The notes under the pieces are model-generated. The model saw only the letters and a program-made list of their open reading frames with translations. It made no database searches and was not told where the DNA came from. From the NCBI RefSeq assembly GCF_021155765.1, contig NC_060111.1, positions 5,924,481 through 5,988,480 on the forward strand: 64,000 nucleotides of DNA. The letters are read 5' to 3'. Positions 46,945-60,693 of the stretch are shown piece after piece. Origin of the DNA: Diprion similis (Eukaryota > Arthropoda > Insecta > Hymenoptera > Diprionidae). Both the position numbers and the translations under genes were made by a program. Each line of letters opens with the position of its first letter. The first letter of the stretch is position 1.

Positions 46945-46950
46945 AATAAA
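46945..46950 (+). other. Poly(A) signal of Ada2b
   Basis: AATAAA is found about 940 bases downstream of the stop codon, a likely 3' end for a long untranslated region. Confidence 0.4.
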
Positions 46951-49316
46951 ATGTTTTCATTTGCAATAACGAAATTAAACTATGTATCGCGAAACAGTTA
47001 GGAGTGGGATTTCATTGTGAATATTAATATTGTATTGCATACTATTAACATGTAGCCAATGCAAGGAAAAAAATGTTCTCAATCTTAGTTAATTTAAATT
47101 GTCGAAATTTTTTTTCCCCTCGCTATTGAGAAATGTGTAAACTTATAGATACAAAACCAAAGCTCTGATGGCCAAGAAAAGTGTCTTGGAGTGAACATGC
47201 CACTGGTGCCTGATGGTGTTCCTCCACCACGAAATTGCTGAATATTTGAATTACAGTTATATTATACCGTATGTATAGATGCTTGAATCGTAAAGAAATT
47301 TGAGTTAGTTAGTTGTATTGAGTAACCACGTCGTAAGAGTATTAAAAATCGCTAATTTTCTGAAACTATAAATCATGAATTTCTTCATTTTTTTTCACAT
47401 TTATTCATGGAAAATGGAGTTTCAAACTAATCGAATATTCACCTAAATTCCCACTTACCAAATATCCTAAATGACCACCCATGTCAATCAACTCGTATAA
47501 GATGAACTATAGCTATGAGAATGGAAAGTTTCAGTACCACAAGTGAACTGGAGTTAGATTTTAATTGGAACTTTTTTTTACCAATTTACTAATTGGTAAT
47601 GAATGCTATACCTATCCCGAATAGTTCAGCCCTTGTACACAGGTAGGTATTCAAACGTAACTGATTGGTAGTGGAAAAGCTAATAAAAGTATTTGAAACA
47701 TCGTTTTATTGTTACAAAATAATTATTACATGAGGTGCAATATTAAAACAATTGGTAATAAAAATAGTAATAATGAGACCACATAGCTTGCAGATTAATT
47801 AACGGAATAATTCTCATCTAAAGTAGTAGCAATTCTTATACAATTAATCAGCAGGCGATCCATGATAGGTAGTTCAGATGGTAAATCTTGGTCAATTGTC
47901 TCAACTATCAATATGACCACTCAAATTGTATTTAAAATCTTAGAAAGAATAGCTGGAAATAGTATGTACGAAACAAGTTATAACTAATTAAAGAAATTAA
48001 AATGTTCAATGGTGGAAATATAACATTGTTACATCGTATGCAAAGAAATGTTGCCAGGGCTATTGCTGTAATAAATTTGAGGTCTTTCTTTGGCCGATAA
48101 CACATCGAGAAATAAATATTTTACATGTAATTTCAGACAGAGTTATATCATGCCAAAGCCATCTATTGCCCGGTCGCCCGATCATGTCGAATTAGTCGTT
48201 ATGTGTAATGTTCTTTGTATTATGAGATGACATGAAAAAATCAAAGCTGTTTTTACTTTTTCGCCAAACAGAAATCTATCTTCTTCAATTGATTTGTTTT
48301 GGTGTATTCTGGCAATCAATTAACTAAGCTGATAAAATTTTCAAAGTCCCTTTATAATGCATCATAGATATTTATCCCAAATACTAAACAGAACATACTT
48401 CTACCAGTAAGCATTAATCTTACCTTACTTCATCTTTAGTCGCATGAATTTACCTTAGTAATAATTTCTTCTTTCCTTCTTTTTTTGTCACTTCAAACAT
48501 TTTTTAAATATTAGATAACTACAAAAAGTAACAATCTAATAAGTGGATTTATGAATTAATGTCAACTCGAAAATTCAATATACGAAAGCACCTAATAACT
48601 GAATTTATGTTTTTCGATAATTAATTTGGTCAAAAAATCCCAATGACCAATAACGTATTAAGAACAGATAACAGTGATTTCGAAATGTTTAATCTTCAAT
48701 GTTGATTCAGTATGAAATGAGAAGGAAGAATTAGCTTTGCTTAACATCAATGCTCCCACTGCCGTATTATTTAATTCCACACGCATTTTCGCCGGTTACA
48801 ATTAGCCTTGTTATTGTTACTTACAATAACGTTCAAGCCTTCAAGTAATGAAATTCTATAATCGTTCTATTAGAGTATTTGTGTGGCTTTTGGATAACCT
48901 GACATGCCTATTTATGAGTTTATTGTAAATTTCATAATTTGTTCAATAACATAGACAAATTTAATACCTACGGCATTACAGAATATGAAGTTTTCATATT
49001 CTAAAACAATTGTAAAGATTTTTACTTTACGCAATGTACAGAGTAACTAACAATATACTAAAGAATTAAAGAGTTGCTTACTATGCCAACTTATAATTTG
49101 TGGGGGGATGCAAACCTCAGAAATTGATAATTATTAGCAGAACCTTGTTAATATTTTTAGGAAACAATTATCATTTATCGTTTTCAACTTTGCATAGCTT
49201 ACAACGATAATAAAAATCACTATATATCCAAAGTTGCCACGATTATCATACTTATTTTTTACACAGATGTCCATAGCGTACTAAAAAGTGCACCTTGGTT
49301 CGAAATGGTAGAGAAA
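46951..49316. other. AT-rich space between Ada2b and the zinc-finger gene
   Basis: No gene, repeat unit or conserved element is recognised. At 49317-49322, TTTATT (AATAAA on the minus strand) is the likely poly(A) signal of the zinc-finger gene, about 140 bases beyond its stop. Confidence 0.55.
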
Positions 49317-49464
49317 TTTATTCGTTGAAAATTTTTGTTCTGTAACGATCGCACGTAACTAAACTTGTGAATCAACAATCACAAAAAACAGTTAAGTATG
49401 AAAGTACTGAAATATTCAAGCAATTTATGACTTCTGATCAGTATTTTTTGAACCATCGTATTAC

Positions 49465-52400
49465 CTATTTTTCTTTGGATAACTTTAAAACGTGTAATAT
49501 TACCTCGTCAACAGTTTGTGATGTCAATAATGATTTAACAGTTTCATCCTCGATCACAACTGTGAATAATATCTTTACATTCTCTCTTAAGCGCTGAGCA
49601 AATAGTAAATCACTGTCCGATGGAATGGGTTGATGACCACAACGCTTAATTACGGCCTCCAGGACATCTTGAATTGGTGCTTTGGGCCAACCGAATGCCT
49701 GCACAAAAAATTGATTCTCTTAAACTGTCGGTTTTGAAAAAATGTACGTCAAAAAACATATTTTCATATTATAGTGGAGAACATTCAATACCAGATATAA
49801 TTAACATACCTGTAATGTTTCTTCTTCAACAAGCAACGAGAGTAGATCAACGATAGCTTTGAGTAATTTATCTTGAGATAGAGTGACATTTGATCCAACA
49901 CTTTTTGTCTTTGCAGCTGCGCTAGAAGCAATTTTACATAACTGTTCCTGCAAGCGACGCTTCTCAGCTTCCGCCATAGCATCTTCCAGCATATCTCGAT
50001 GTTTCGTCCGCATGTGCCGCATCAGGCAATCTTGTCTAATGAATGCACGTCCGCATTCGTCGCAAGACTGTGGCATCTCACGTCTATGCGTATTCATATG
50101 AACACGTAACGCCGACTTGACTGCAAATCTTTTCGAACATTTGTCACATTTGTGTGCTGAAATAAGATGTAATTCATGAATTTACAATTCTATTCGCCAG
50201 GTGCGCCTTCTACCTTTATTTCATATACCTGTACGGGTATAAGGAATTGTGTGATCAACTTACGTTTAACTCCAGTATGAAGAACGTAATGTCTTGAAAG
50301 GTCCTCTTTGCGAATGAAAGACTTTTTGCACAAGTCACACTCAAATGGTGCAGCTCCTTGATGAACGAATCTCATGTGTACTGTTAGCCTGGTTTTACGA
50401 TTAAAGGCCTTGCCGCAAATGTCACAGTAAAATGCATGTTCGCCTGTGTGATGAAATACATGCGCTCGCAGCTGAACTGCTTGTATGAATGTTTTACCAC
50501 AATACTGACATACATGTGGTTTATCTCCCGTGTGTGTACGATGATGGCGATTCAAAGTTTCACGTGCCGCAAATCTTTTTTCACACTGAAAGTGAAACGG
50601 AATATATACGATCAAGGTGCTGTATGAAATTTGGTAGTAATACTAGCATAAAATGTTTCATCAAGAATCATCATTACTACCGCATATTTTAGTAAAAAAT
50701 AAGTGCTATTTCACAGCGTATATAATTTGTCTTCGTTAGGGTATCTTTAATTTTACAGTATTATTTACATTGGTAATTTTAAGAAGAGGATACTTTCTAC
50801 CCAACAAAAGTGACTAGTAAAAAAACTGAATCTATATATTTATCCCAGTATCATGCTATAAGTCTTTTGGTGGTCGAATTAAACTGGTAAAAAGAAGACA
50901 GTGAAAATAAATATATGTAGGTAGCAATGTATAATAAACGTAGCTTTGGTGAAACTCTTCAAGTTTAGAATTGAGAATATTTATGCATAATTTGTATTTT
51001 TAATCATTTTAAATTTCACAAGTTCATAATATTGTCAAAAACACGTGTAATCTCTAATCAAATATAGGGGTACTCAATCCAAAACCGACAAACCATTTCC
51101 ACGATTTTAATTATCATAATGATGTTAGGTAAATTTCTGAATTTTGTAGAGAAAAATTCACACACATGGAGTCAGTTGTATAGAAACACACTGTACATGC
51201 ACAATGTTTCCCATTCTACGGTGTAAGAACTTTCAAGAGTTAGCGTAACTCAAGAAACGACAATGATTATTAGCTTACGCTTCATCGAGTAATTTGATTC
51301 AGTATTTGACAAAAAATACAGCCGGGAAACATGTTTTTCATCTGTCTTGATGAATATGTTAGATATTACCTTACGTACTTACCTTTTTTCTAAAATTAAT
51401 TACATTACTAAGTAAGCGTCAATAAATGGGCAAACTGATTGAAATAAATAGTAAGTTAAATGAAAGTTTGACTCTTTGAGGCAGTTTTCGTTATGTTTAG
51501 GTAAAAAATTGTAAATTGGTGTGAATTTTTCTCTGTTTACGCGAATAATACGGTTTATCAAAATTTTGAAAAAGTTGTCGTAAAAACGTGGACTAAAATT
51601 TGTCGGTTTTGGTTGAAATGCCCCTATATTTACATTACTTAATACGTTTGCATTGAAACTTACTTTGATCGTTCTTCATATCCTTATTGTTTGCTTGTAA
51701 TTAAATTGATGGCATACATGTAGTTGGGATGTAGACTTTTTCTTTCATTGTTCAATATCTTTTCATTCAATGACTCAAAGAGTAGTAATAACAAACACAA
51801 GTATGCGTAAGCTAACAATAATTTTTCTAAGCGTTTCGCTTGTTTTCAAACCAAAACCTAAATTATGCATAGTCAGTCTATATTGGATCCATAGTTAAAC
51901 ATAATTTTAGGCTATCACTCATAATGCGTATGTTGATAGAGTGTAATATTTCTTGTCAAAGTATATGAATTCAAAAAATATTTATACTTACGAATTTGCA
52001 CTGAAATGGTTTCTCGCCCGTGTGAACACGTCGATGTTTTTTCATGGCTGGAAGTGACTGGAAACTCTTTTGACACAGATCGCATGCAACGGGGCGTTCT
52101 CCGGTATGCGTACGCTCATGAATAACTAATTGTTGATTGGTGTAAAATTTCTTTGGACAATGTGCACATGCCTGTCTTTTCTGTCTCTGTGGCGCTCCTG
52201 CATGCATACGCAAGTGTTCTCGTAAGTTGTCCTTGCGTGTGAATTCCTTGTGACAAACCTGTAATCGAAAGTTAGATTCGATATACACCAGAGCTTATAC
52301 GTAGAATTTGACAATATATTTGGAAATGCGAAACTCACTTGACAAGCAAATCCAGCGCGAGATACGCCGTCGCATCCAGTTTGCATAACATGTCTATCCA

Positions 52401-54150
52401 AATGATATTTCCTTGAAAAATATTTGTCACAGCGTTCACACCTAAAAGAATTCAGAAAATTATTGAAATCCTGAATAGGTCTTTCTTTCAAAAGTATTTC
52501 TCGGCTTTATCATTAATTCTTGAATAAATAATGAAACAATTATCCAAAATAATTCACTCACTTAAAGACTTGGTGTTTAGCATGAACAGTGTAATGATGC
52601 TTGGTTAGACTTTTCTTATTGGCGAATGCAACGTCGCACACTTTGCAAGTGAAATTTTGCTGGATCCAATGAACCACGACCATGTGCCTTTCCAGAGCAG
52701 AAAGTTTTTTGAAAGAAAATTCACAGTGATCGCATTTCAAACATCCGTCTGTATGTGCCGTTAACGAATCCTCTCCACAACAATGGCACTTATCGACGGA
52801 CACAGGTTTTATCGCAGCAGCAAGATTGTTGTTTCTCAGTGTATTGCCACCTAGTCAAAAATGAATGGTAAATTGTTAGTGAATACTACTAGCACACGTC
52901 GCAAAAGTTTGTGCAAATGTTTGCACCCGTATTAAAATTCACCGTCTGAATTTGTGCCAACGTCGTCTGGTTCTTCGACGTACTCTTCGTCGTCTGAATC
53001 ATAGCCAGTTATTTGCCCGATTTCTAAAGCATCTGAACGGTCATCCTCGTCTCGACATACATCCAAATGGTCCTTTAGCAACTGTAGAATTGAATAAAAA
53101 TGTATATAATATTAATGTTTGAATGAAGATGTTTCTGATCAGAATCATTGCAAAAATAGATTTTTTTTATGTTATAAAGATCTAGCCCAGAAACTTTTGA
53201 TATTGAATTTAAGTACAATCATATAAAATCGGTGTTAATAAAAGCTATGGAGTATTAATTTCGTTAGTTCTTGTTATAGCATACTTAATAGGATATATAA
53301 ACGGTAAGTCAACTTACATCTTCCGATTTGAATATACGACGACAGGTCACACATTCGTAGTCTGTTATAATTTCAATTATATGATCTGCTTCGTGTGATG
53401 CAGCTGTAATGGAAACACGTGTATTAGTATAAAAAACTTCATCTGTAACAGTAATTTACTGAGACATTAATATTTACATTGCTCATTTAAAGAAAAAAAT
53501 CTGATTAACTCTAGTAGCAAAAGGCTGCTTGACAATGTTATGGAATATTTTTTTTGCATGTTTTTAACTTAATTATTGTTGATGATATATTAATTGACTC
53601 TAATTAAATTCTAACGGTTATTCTAATACCTAATTCAAATGGTAAGGAAAGTAATTTTAAAAATACGAAATCAACTTATCACCAGTTTGAATGAAAGTAA
53701 TTGCGCTTCTAAGTTCTAAAAATACACACTAATTTTGTCCTTACACTGTCCATTGAGTAGCTCATTCTCCTCCTGAGCATCTGCAGCCTGTATGGCATTT
53801 TCGTTTTGTGAGTCGCCTGCAATCGAAATCAAACAGGTGTTGAACAGATGGTTAGTTTACCCCTTTATCTTTGAAAATTTTGATTTGTATAGAAGAAAAG
53901 ATAAGTAGGAATAGAATAGAATAAGAGTATGAACAGCCACTTTCGGTAACTGCGCTACTACATACCAAACAAAAGTTCAACAGCCTCCTCGACATTCCCT
54001 GACGGAACGGGATGTTCTATCTTTACGATTTCTGCAATAGACAACATTTATAACGTTGTAAATTCGTAGATTTGGCAAAAATATACGTACGAATGAAAGG
54101 GACCGATGAGTGATCATCGGGGACAAGTAATTACCTATAACACGCGGCAT
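49465..54150 (-). CDS. C2H2 zinc-finger protein with 13 fingers and a helical C-terminal domain
   Basis: Exons in transcript order: 54150-54135, 54031-53966, 53816-53745, 53403-53318, 53081-52943, 52850-52562, 52441-52339, 52258-51992, 50585-50264, 50156-49810 and 49698-49465. They give 646 residues, all in phase. Finger 1 (YECVTCRRIF...C) and finger 4 (FKCERCDKYF...GC) end in cysteine (C2HC). The other eleven are C2H2, several with TGEKP-type linkers such as HTGERPVAC and HTGEKPFQC. An acidic region (DSDDEEYVEEPDD) separates finger 1 from the rest. This organisation implies a nuclear, sequence-specific DNA-binding protein. After the last finger comes a helix with AEAEKRRLQEQ, then a Leu/Val-rich domain at 549-646 that I do not recognise. 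I cannot name an orthologue. The start is the first ATG after an in-frame stop. Confidence 0.85.
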
Positions 54151-54383
54151 GCTTTCAGTATAACGGGAGAGAATCTCCCTGACATCCGACGCAGCGATGA
54201 TCAATGGTTTTCCAAATCTCTTTACTTACAAGCTCGCACTATGATACCTGTGCATTAGACGTTGATCAGCTTGTTAGTTTCGAGTACAAAACACGTATTA
54301 TCCTAAATATAAACAAGAATATCGGGTTTGTAACTCAGTTTGGAGTAAATAATGTGTCAATATTAAAGTAAGACTGGGAAAAA

Positions 54384-54845
54384 ATGTATAAACACGAACA
54401 TTTGCCCCTGATGGAACGTCCACCTTGGGACACGACGCATTACAAAATGGCCTACATAAAGGGGCACGCCTTTGTGAAGAAAGATTCTCAATTTCGAAGA
54501 TATTTTGATGAAAATAACACGAGTAGAAAAAGAATTTTATTTTCAAATGCTATAATCATAGTTAATTTTATAAGAAATATTGTATTTTTCTTTACCGTTA
54601 AGCTTTTTCTCACAATCCAATTCGAGTTTGTAATGTTGGCTGCACTGCGCGTGGCGAGAGGAAGATATTTCAGTGGAGGAAGATCACGTGGTTATAATTC
54701 CGATCACGTGATCCGTCGCCAAGAGCAACCAATGCGTATACAACATCAGCTTCTGTCAAATCTATTCCAACATTTGAAACATCATATTTTATTTCCTCAA
54801 TATATAATAGAAAATGACGGAAGACGTAAAGCCGGAAGTGATTAA
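54384..54845 (+). CDS. 153-codon ORF overlapping the IFT54 start codon
   Basis: The frame opens with [20 protein letters not shown] and continues through a charged stretch ([13 protein letters not shown]), then a hydrophobic stretch and a His/Gln-rich end. It stops 32 bases inside the IFT54 coding sequence in another frame. The first 45 codons have the composition of real protein; the rest less so. It could be a separate small gene with an unseen intron, an upstream ORF of the IFT54 transcript, or chance. I recognise no family. Confidence 0.3.
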   Translation: MYKHEHLPLMERPPWDTTHYKMAYIKGHAFVKKDSQFRRYFDENNTSRKRILFSNAIIIVNFIRNIVFFFTVKLFLTIQFEFVMLAALRVARGRYFSGGRSRGYNSDHVIRRQEQPMRIQHQLLSNLFQHLKHHILFPQYIIENDGRRKAGSD

Positions 54846-57800
54846 AAAAACTCAAGAGACTCTTGGCAAATATTTTAAAAAACCACCGCTCACAGAAAAA
54901 TTGTTAAAGAAACCTCCCTTTAGATTTCTACACGATATAGTCTCATCGGTAATACTGTTAGTTAATATTACGCTATTTTTCCTGTTTAATTCATGGTTCA
55001 TAATTGCTCGCCCTTATTTGAAATCAAAACTTTGAAATTATTCTTCTAATTTATTATGCTCAATATTCTTATAATGTTAAAGGTTATTAGAGAAACCGGA
55101 TTTCTCGATGGTCTTTTTACAGAGGATGAATTGAATTCTGAAAATATAAAAGACAAAGACACCAAGCTTGCGTATTTAACAAAACTAATTGATGTTGTGA
55201 GTAAGTGAAAAAAAGACGCAAATAACCAAGATGGAAAAATTCTTCCTCGCTATTCTAAACAGCTAACGAAATAAGTTAAATATTTCAGAATTGATTACTG
55301 GAAATAATCTCATGGTACGACCCAGTAAGGTCATCGCTGGACATGAACCCACTCGAACCAATGAATTACTGCAGGCTATTGGAAAAGCGCTTGACAAAAA
55401 GGTAATTTCAATGGATAATTTTTAGTTATTTTTAAAATAGTAAACTCATTGCTCAAAATGGTATCACTGTGTAATCATTTCTCTTTCACAATAGATCAGC
55501 AGCGCAGAAGCAATAGAACACTATAAAAATACTAATGGTAGATCTAAGGGGCCAGTGAAATCAAAATTGGCTACTAAAGATGAGTCGAAGAAACCAGTGT
55601 CTAGACAGTCTTCACAGTCTAGAAAACTGGTGGAAAAAGAAAAAGAGAAGCCTCCGATTGACCAAAAGAAGAAGTCTACAAGCACCAGCAAAGCCGCACC
55701 CAAAGACATCAAAACCCGCGCTGAGGATAAACGAGAAAAACTACGCGAACAGGAAAAAGAGAATAAAGCAAAAAATAAGGGAGGGGATAAAAAAGAAAAG
55801 ATCGTTGAAATTCCTTCTGCTGAGGTGACAAGAAATCAGAGTTAGAATTCATATTCTATTATACCTAGGTTTTTTTTACTCTTATTGATAAAAAAGTATT
55901 TTCTTCCTTAGTTTTGGAGACCGTCATGCTGATATTAGAAAAGACAGTCATTTGCGAAATACATGATCCATAACTCTTGTAATGTTGCTCAAAGATTGTA
56001 TAATTAAATTCATTTTAGTCCAAGGAAGAAAAACGGCCATCTTCGGTAAGACGACAAAGACGCTCAGCATCAGTTCAACCAAAGGAAGATCCTGCATCGC
56101 CAAAAACGTTGGACTCCCCAAAAACGAAACCTGCTTTATCCGATTCAACAAATTCACCTACTCACAAGAGGACAGAATCTCTGTTGCGTAGTGCCAACTC
56201 GCCGATAGACACGCAAATAAAATTGCAACAAGGTAATAACCAAACGGAATTACCAATTGATAGAATATCAGAACCAGAAACAAAACAATCTGCTGAAACA
56301 AAGGGCAAAACAAGCGCAAATGATGATGGTTCTCGTAGAAGCTCACATTCTGATGGTAGGACAAAGAGAAGTGCAGAAAAAAATTCAGCTTCCTTAGACG
56401 GTGAATCGAAACCGAAATCTTCAGCTGGGTATAAAGTAAGAGAAGCAACTAACTTGCTCTCACCAAGTCATAAATCATCAAAATCAGATACAGTACCAAA
56501 CAAAATACAAAAACAGTACACCTTTGAGCATCCAGGTTCTCCACCACCAAAGCCTACAGGTTCCCCAGACGATTCCACAAATACAGCAATGTCAGTCCAA
56601 TAAGTATATATTTGAATTTGAATGAATAGCTCGATTTTTTGTTTTTATAATCCGGCAATCAAACCAAAACAACGTTAGTAATATTCAAACTATTACTGTG
56701 GTTTGTTTACAGAGTTCCCGAGACGACAGTAATCAGACCAAAAACTTCACTACGTCCTCCCAGCGCCAGGCCAATGAGCGCTAGACCTGCAGCTCCTAGG
56801 TTGCGATCAAAAACTGAATTCATTTTAAATGAAGATATAACGTGAGTTCAGGGTCATTGGTCATTGAAAATAAAATAATTGAGCGTTAACACAGGTGTAT
56901 TTTTTTGTAATGTGCTTGCGTTTTTATTTCAGAACTCCAATGGGCACTGTTAATGTAATCGTAGAAAATTTTGACACAAAAGAGGAAGACGACGTTGATA
57001 ATATGGTTGTAATGGAGACAGGTGGAAGTGGGGATTCCCTAAACATCGACGGATTAGCTAGGACTGAAAGTCAGCTTTCGGAGGAACATGGACATCTGGT
57101 AGCTCAAATCTTGGAGACTCAAAGAGAATTAATCAATACAGACAATGTCGATGTTATGCCCAAGAAGGTGGAGATTGTGAGCATATTTGAATATCTTTAT
57201 TGCATACTGAACATCACGTTTAACCGGCCACAAGTTTTTAAATCCCTGCTACTTTATCAAATCAATCTTCTGATCCACCGGTATCTCGGGCCAGCAAATC
57301 TGAATATATTTTCAAATCAATAGGATACAATTCACGTATATATTGTTACAGGAATGGGAAGCAGGATCAAGAAGAGATCGTGAAACAACAATAAAAGAAG
57401 TTGATAAACTGCGAGGTTCTATTCAAACTTTGACACGAGCGACGAATCCACTGGGTAAACTCTTGGATTATTTACAGGTAAAAAATTACTTTTATATTTA
57501 TATACCATCTTGATTGAGAACATAGAAAGCTGCAGAAAATTTCGACCATTTTGTTTATTTGCAAAGATGCAGTTTTTTAAACCTACATGCATAACGACCT
57601 GTATTTGCTCAACAGGAAGATGTAGAAATGATGCAGAGGGAACTACATGAATGGCGAAGTCAATATAATCAATTGAGTGAACAATTACACCAAGAGCAAA
57701 TGTGAGTAAATAACAACAGACAATTATCTTTATTCGTCAGTGCACCGCTACCTACTGAATATTTAAAAACAGCAATGCGGCACTCTTGTTAAAGCAGTGA

Positions 57801-58006
57801 TAACATTCCAAATAACTATATAAAGTACGCATAAATTTTGTTATTATTCTGCCAGTTCGACAGAAGAATTTATAGAACCCATGAAAGGAACTCTCAAAGA
57901 CATCGAAGGCAATATCAAAGTTCAGTTGGATAAAATACGCCAAGTAAAAGCTGGGATAATGAAAAATGATCAGAAGATACAGAGATTACTCAATGGACAT
58001 TTATAA
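54814..58006 (+). CDS. IFT54: IFT54 (TRAF3IP1), intraflagellar transport complex B subunit
   Basis: Exons are 54814-54948, 55083-55200, 55289-55401, 55495-55824, 56019-56590, 56713-56841, 56933-57176, 57352-57477, 57616-57701 and 57856-58006. They give 667 residues in phase. IFT54 binds tubulin and kinesin-2 and partners IFT20 in cilia. The calponin-homology-like N-terminal domain (about 1-130) has [46 protein letters not shown] and [20 protein letters not shown]. Then comes a long Lys/Ser-rich disordered middle, [16 protein letters not shown], the conserved [11 protein letters not shown] patch, and a C-terminal coiled coil from about residue 500 to the end. The donor closing exon 5 (AT|GTCAGT) is weak. 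I chose it because it alone keeps the frame without the adjacent stop. In insects, ciliary genes act mainly in sensory neurons. Confidence 0.92.
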
Positions 58007-60693
58007 GAAAATAATTAATAATTTGGTATCGTGAGAGGGATAATTCATCAAACTCGTAACAACTGCGTATTAACTTATTCTCATACATAATACTACGATA
58101 GATACAAACATTTTATGTTCAATGCAACAGAAATATGAACGTATAACACAGCTGCGATATAACATGATAAATGGTATTTCATAATCTTTGTTTTATTGAT
58201 TATTTGTATTAATTATAACAGATTTTACTAAAATAATAGCGACAACTAAATTACACGTACAGTGTACAGGCCAAACCGATTGTATGAATATCTGCTGTTT
58301 TGTATTTCAGGTACGAAATTGTAAGACTTGTGAACGCGACAAATTATAAAAATCTGACAATCATTTCACGCTTACATGCGTTCTCTGCTTTTTTTTTTGG
58401 TCAGTGCAGCAGGAATCTATGTAGAGCTAATTGCATATATTGCTATTTTATTTAATATAAACTTGTATCGTCCAACAGATTAGGTCATTTATAGTAGTAT
58501 AGTTTACATATTTATTTGGATGACAGTAATACCATACTATAGCATAATATTATGACGATGTTTATAGACTATATCTAAGATTGCACCAAGTAACAAGTTT
58601 TTTTTTTTATCCCTTACACGGTAGATCAAAACAGAATGGACATTTTTTATTATAACGAATGTAACCAGAGTGACAAACTCACTGATAAGATCTAAAGAAC
58701 CATAATTGAGAAGCGTACCGTGCATCCTTGAAAAATGAGAATTAGAATGTAAGTGCGAAATGCTATGTGAAAATTGCTTGGTATGCAGTCGATACACCTC
58801 AATTATGAAACTTGGCAAGCCGTTAGCAAGCTCCTTTCTAAGGAAATTGTCCTACATACAGGTGTAAATATTGTATCTTTTTTACAGCAATGATCCTAAT
58901 GAATCAATCATATAGCTCGTAACGTAAATTTTAAAAGATCATGCTCAGTGATTTACGTAGTCTTCTTATTACGTTTCATAAAGTCTCATACAAAACAGAA
59001 ACCAATCTCCTGGAGATCGGGAGAAGAACAAGATATTGAAAATCAATAATTTTTGTGTAACATAATTATAATTCTGACCATAAAACTTTGCCATAATTAT
59101 GATTATTTCTTTTTACAGCGATTGTTTATATTTATTATTCGCAAGGTAAATGTTACTTTGCGCAGCAAACAAAACAGAACCAGTTGAATCAGAACTTATA
59201 CACGTAGATACATACATTGTACAGTAATTACAAATTATTCTATGTAATCTATAGTTCATGTACACGTTTTTATGGTTCTTTACAATATTATTTTCTTTTC
59301 TATGAATAAGAACTTACGTATATACACCTATGTATATCATTATGTATAATAATATAACAGTTTATTTTTGTGCAAAACATAGAAATTTACATTATAAAAA
59401 TGATCTATGTCCAAACATTATTATGCAAGGGCTTCGCAGTTTTCTTTTAAAGGGAAAAAAAAAAAAAAAAAAAAAACAAGGAAGATGATTTTAATTTAAA
59501 AACTTGCACAAGGCAAATTAAATTCGAATCAAAATAAGAATGGCTACCTTTTCCTCAAAGCAACTATTAATTCAATAAATTGAATATTAAACTACGTGAT
59601 TTTTCAGCTTAACAATTTTACCAAGCGTCAAATGTATAAATTTTTCATAATGTATGGATATTTTATAATCTATTATTACTGAAGCTTGGAAGTTGGAAAT
59701 CTCCAATGTGTACATATGGGTTACAACATTTATTTTTCAAATTTCTTTACGGCATAAATTTACAGCATCCAAGCAAAGTATCATTAAGTAATTTTTTTCT
59801 TTTTTTCTAATGCTTTTTTGTGAGATTTGAAATACTAAATCAACAAGTTGCTAGGAATTTGCAAATATCATGTAGATTACCACCAAACAGCACGGTAATT
59901 TGGTATGGTAAGCTAATTAAAGATAAATAATTAACTTTCAATTCGTTCAGGACTGGATACAATATATGTAAGGCATCAGAAGGTTCAACACTAATACTTC
60001 ATCTATCTTTTATTCTTAATAAGTCAACGTTATTTGAGCATAATTGTTGCAAGTAAGAAAATACTTGCCAACGTATATCGGACTATGTACATAACTGATA
60101 TTTAGGATCAGTTCAATAAAATTAACATTTATTCAACAAAATTTTCAACAGTGATAAGATATTAAATTTATATTTATAAACAGAAAGAGAAAGAAAAACA
60201 ATAAATAGAAAATAAATTGAAATCTCTGTGAGCGATGATTCACTCAAAAATGAATAACTAACGTAACAGGTTTAAAAAGTAAAGGGAATTCACTTACCCT
60301 ATCGCTTGCAACAATTATACCTCACGTAATCTCTATTCAAACATTTTTCAATAAGAAACGGCTAGTCTGAAGCGTTCTAGTGCTGGACACCAATGTCAAA
60401 AAAGAAACCAACGCTTATCATCTTGTCAAGTGTATAAATTACACTGCAAACATGAATATACGAACATATACAATACACATAGGTATATGTATAAATATAC
60501 ATGTATTTATGTTTGTTTGAAACTTCAATGTCATTAATGCCGCGACGTGAAGATACTTGATGTAATCATCATTTTCATATCAAGCTATTAAGTGTGGTGC
60601 GAATTTTTCTATAATCCAGCACTGCTTTCTCCAACATATGTCATTGCCCGAAACCTAAGTCCTTACACATATAGCGCAAGCCGACCGTGATTG
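58007..60693. other. Space between convergent IFT54 and LysM genes
   Basis: AT-rich sequence with no supported gene. It should contain both 3' untranslated regions. A 21-base A run lies at 59456-59476. Confidence 0.55.
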
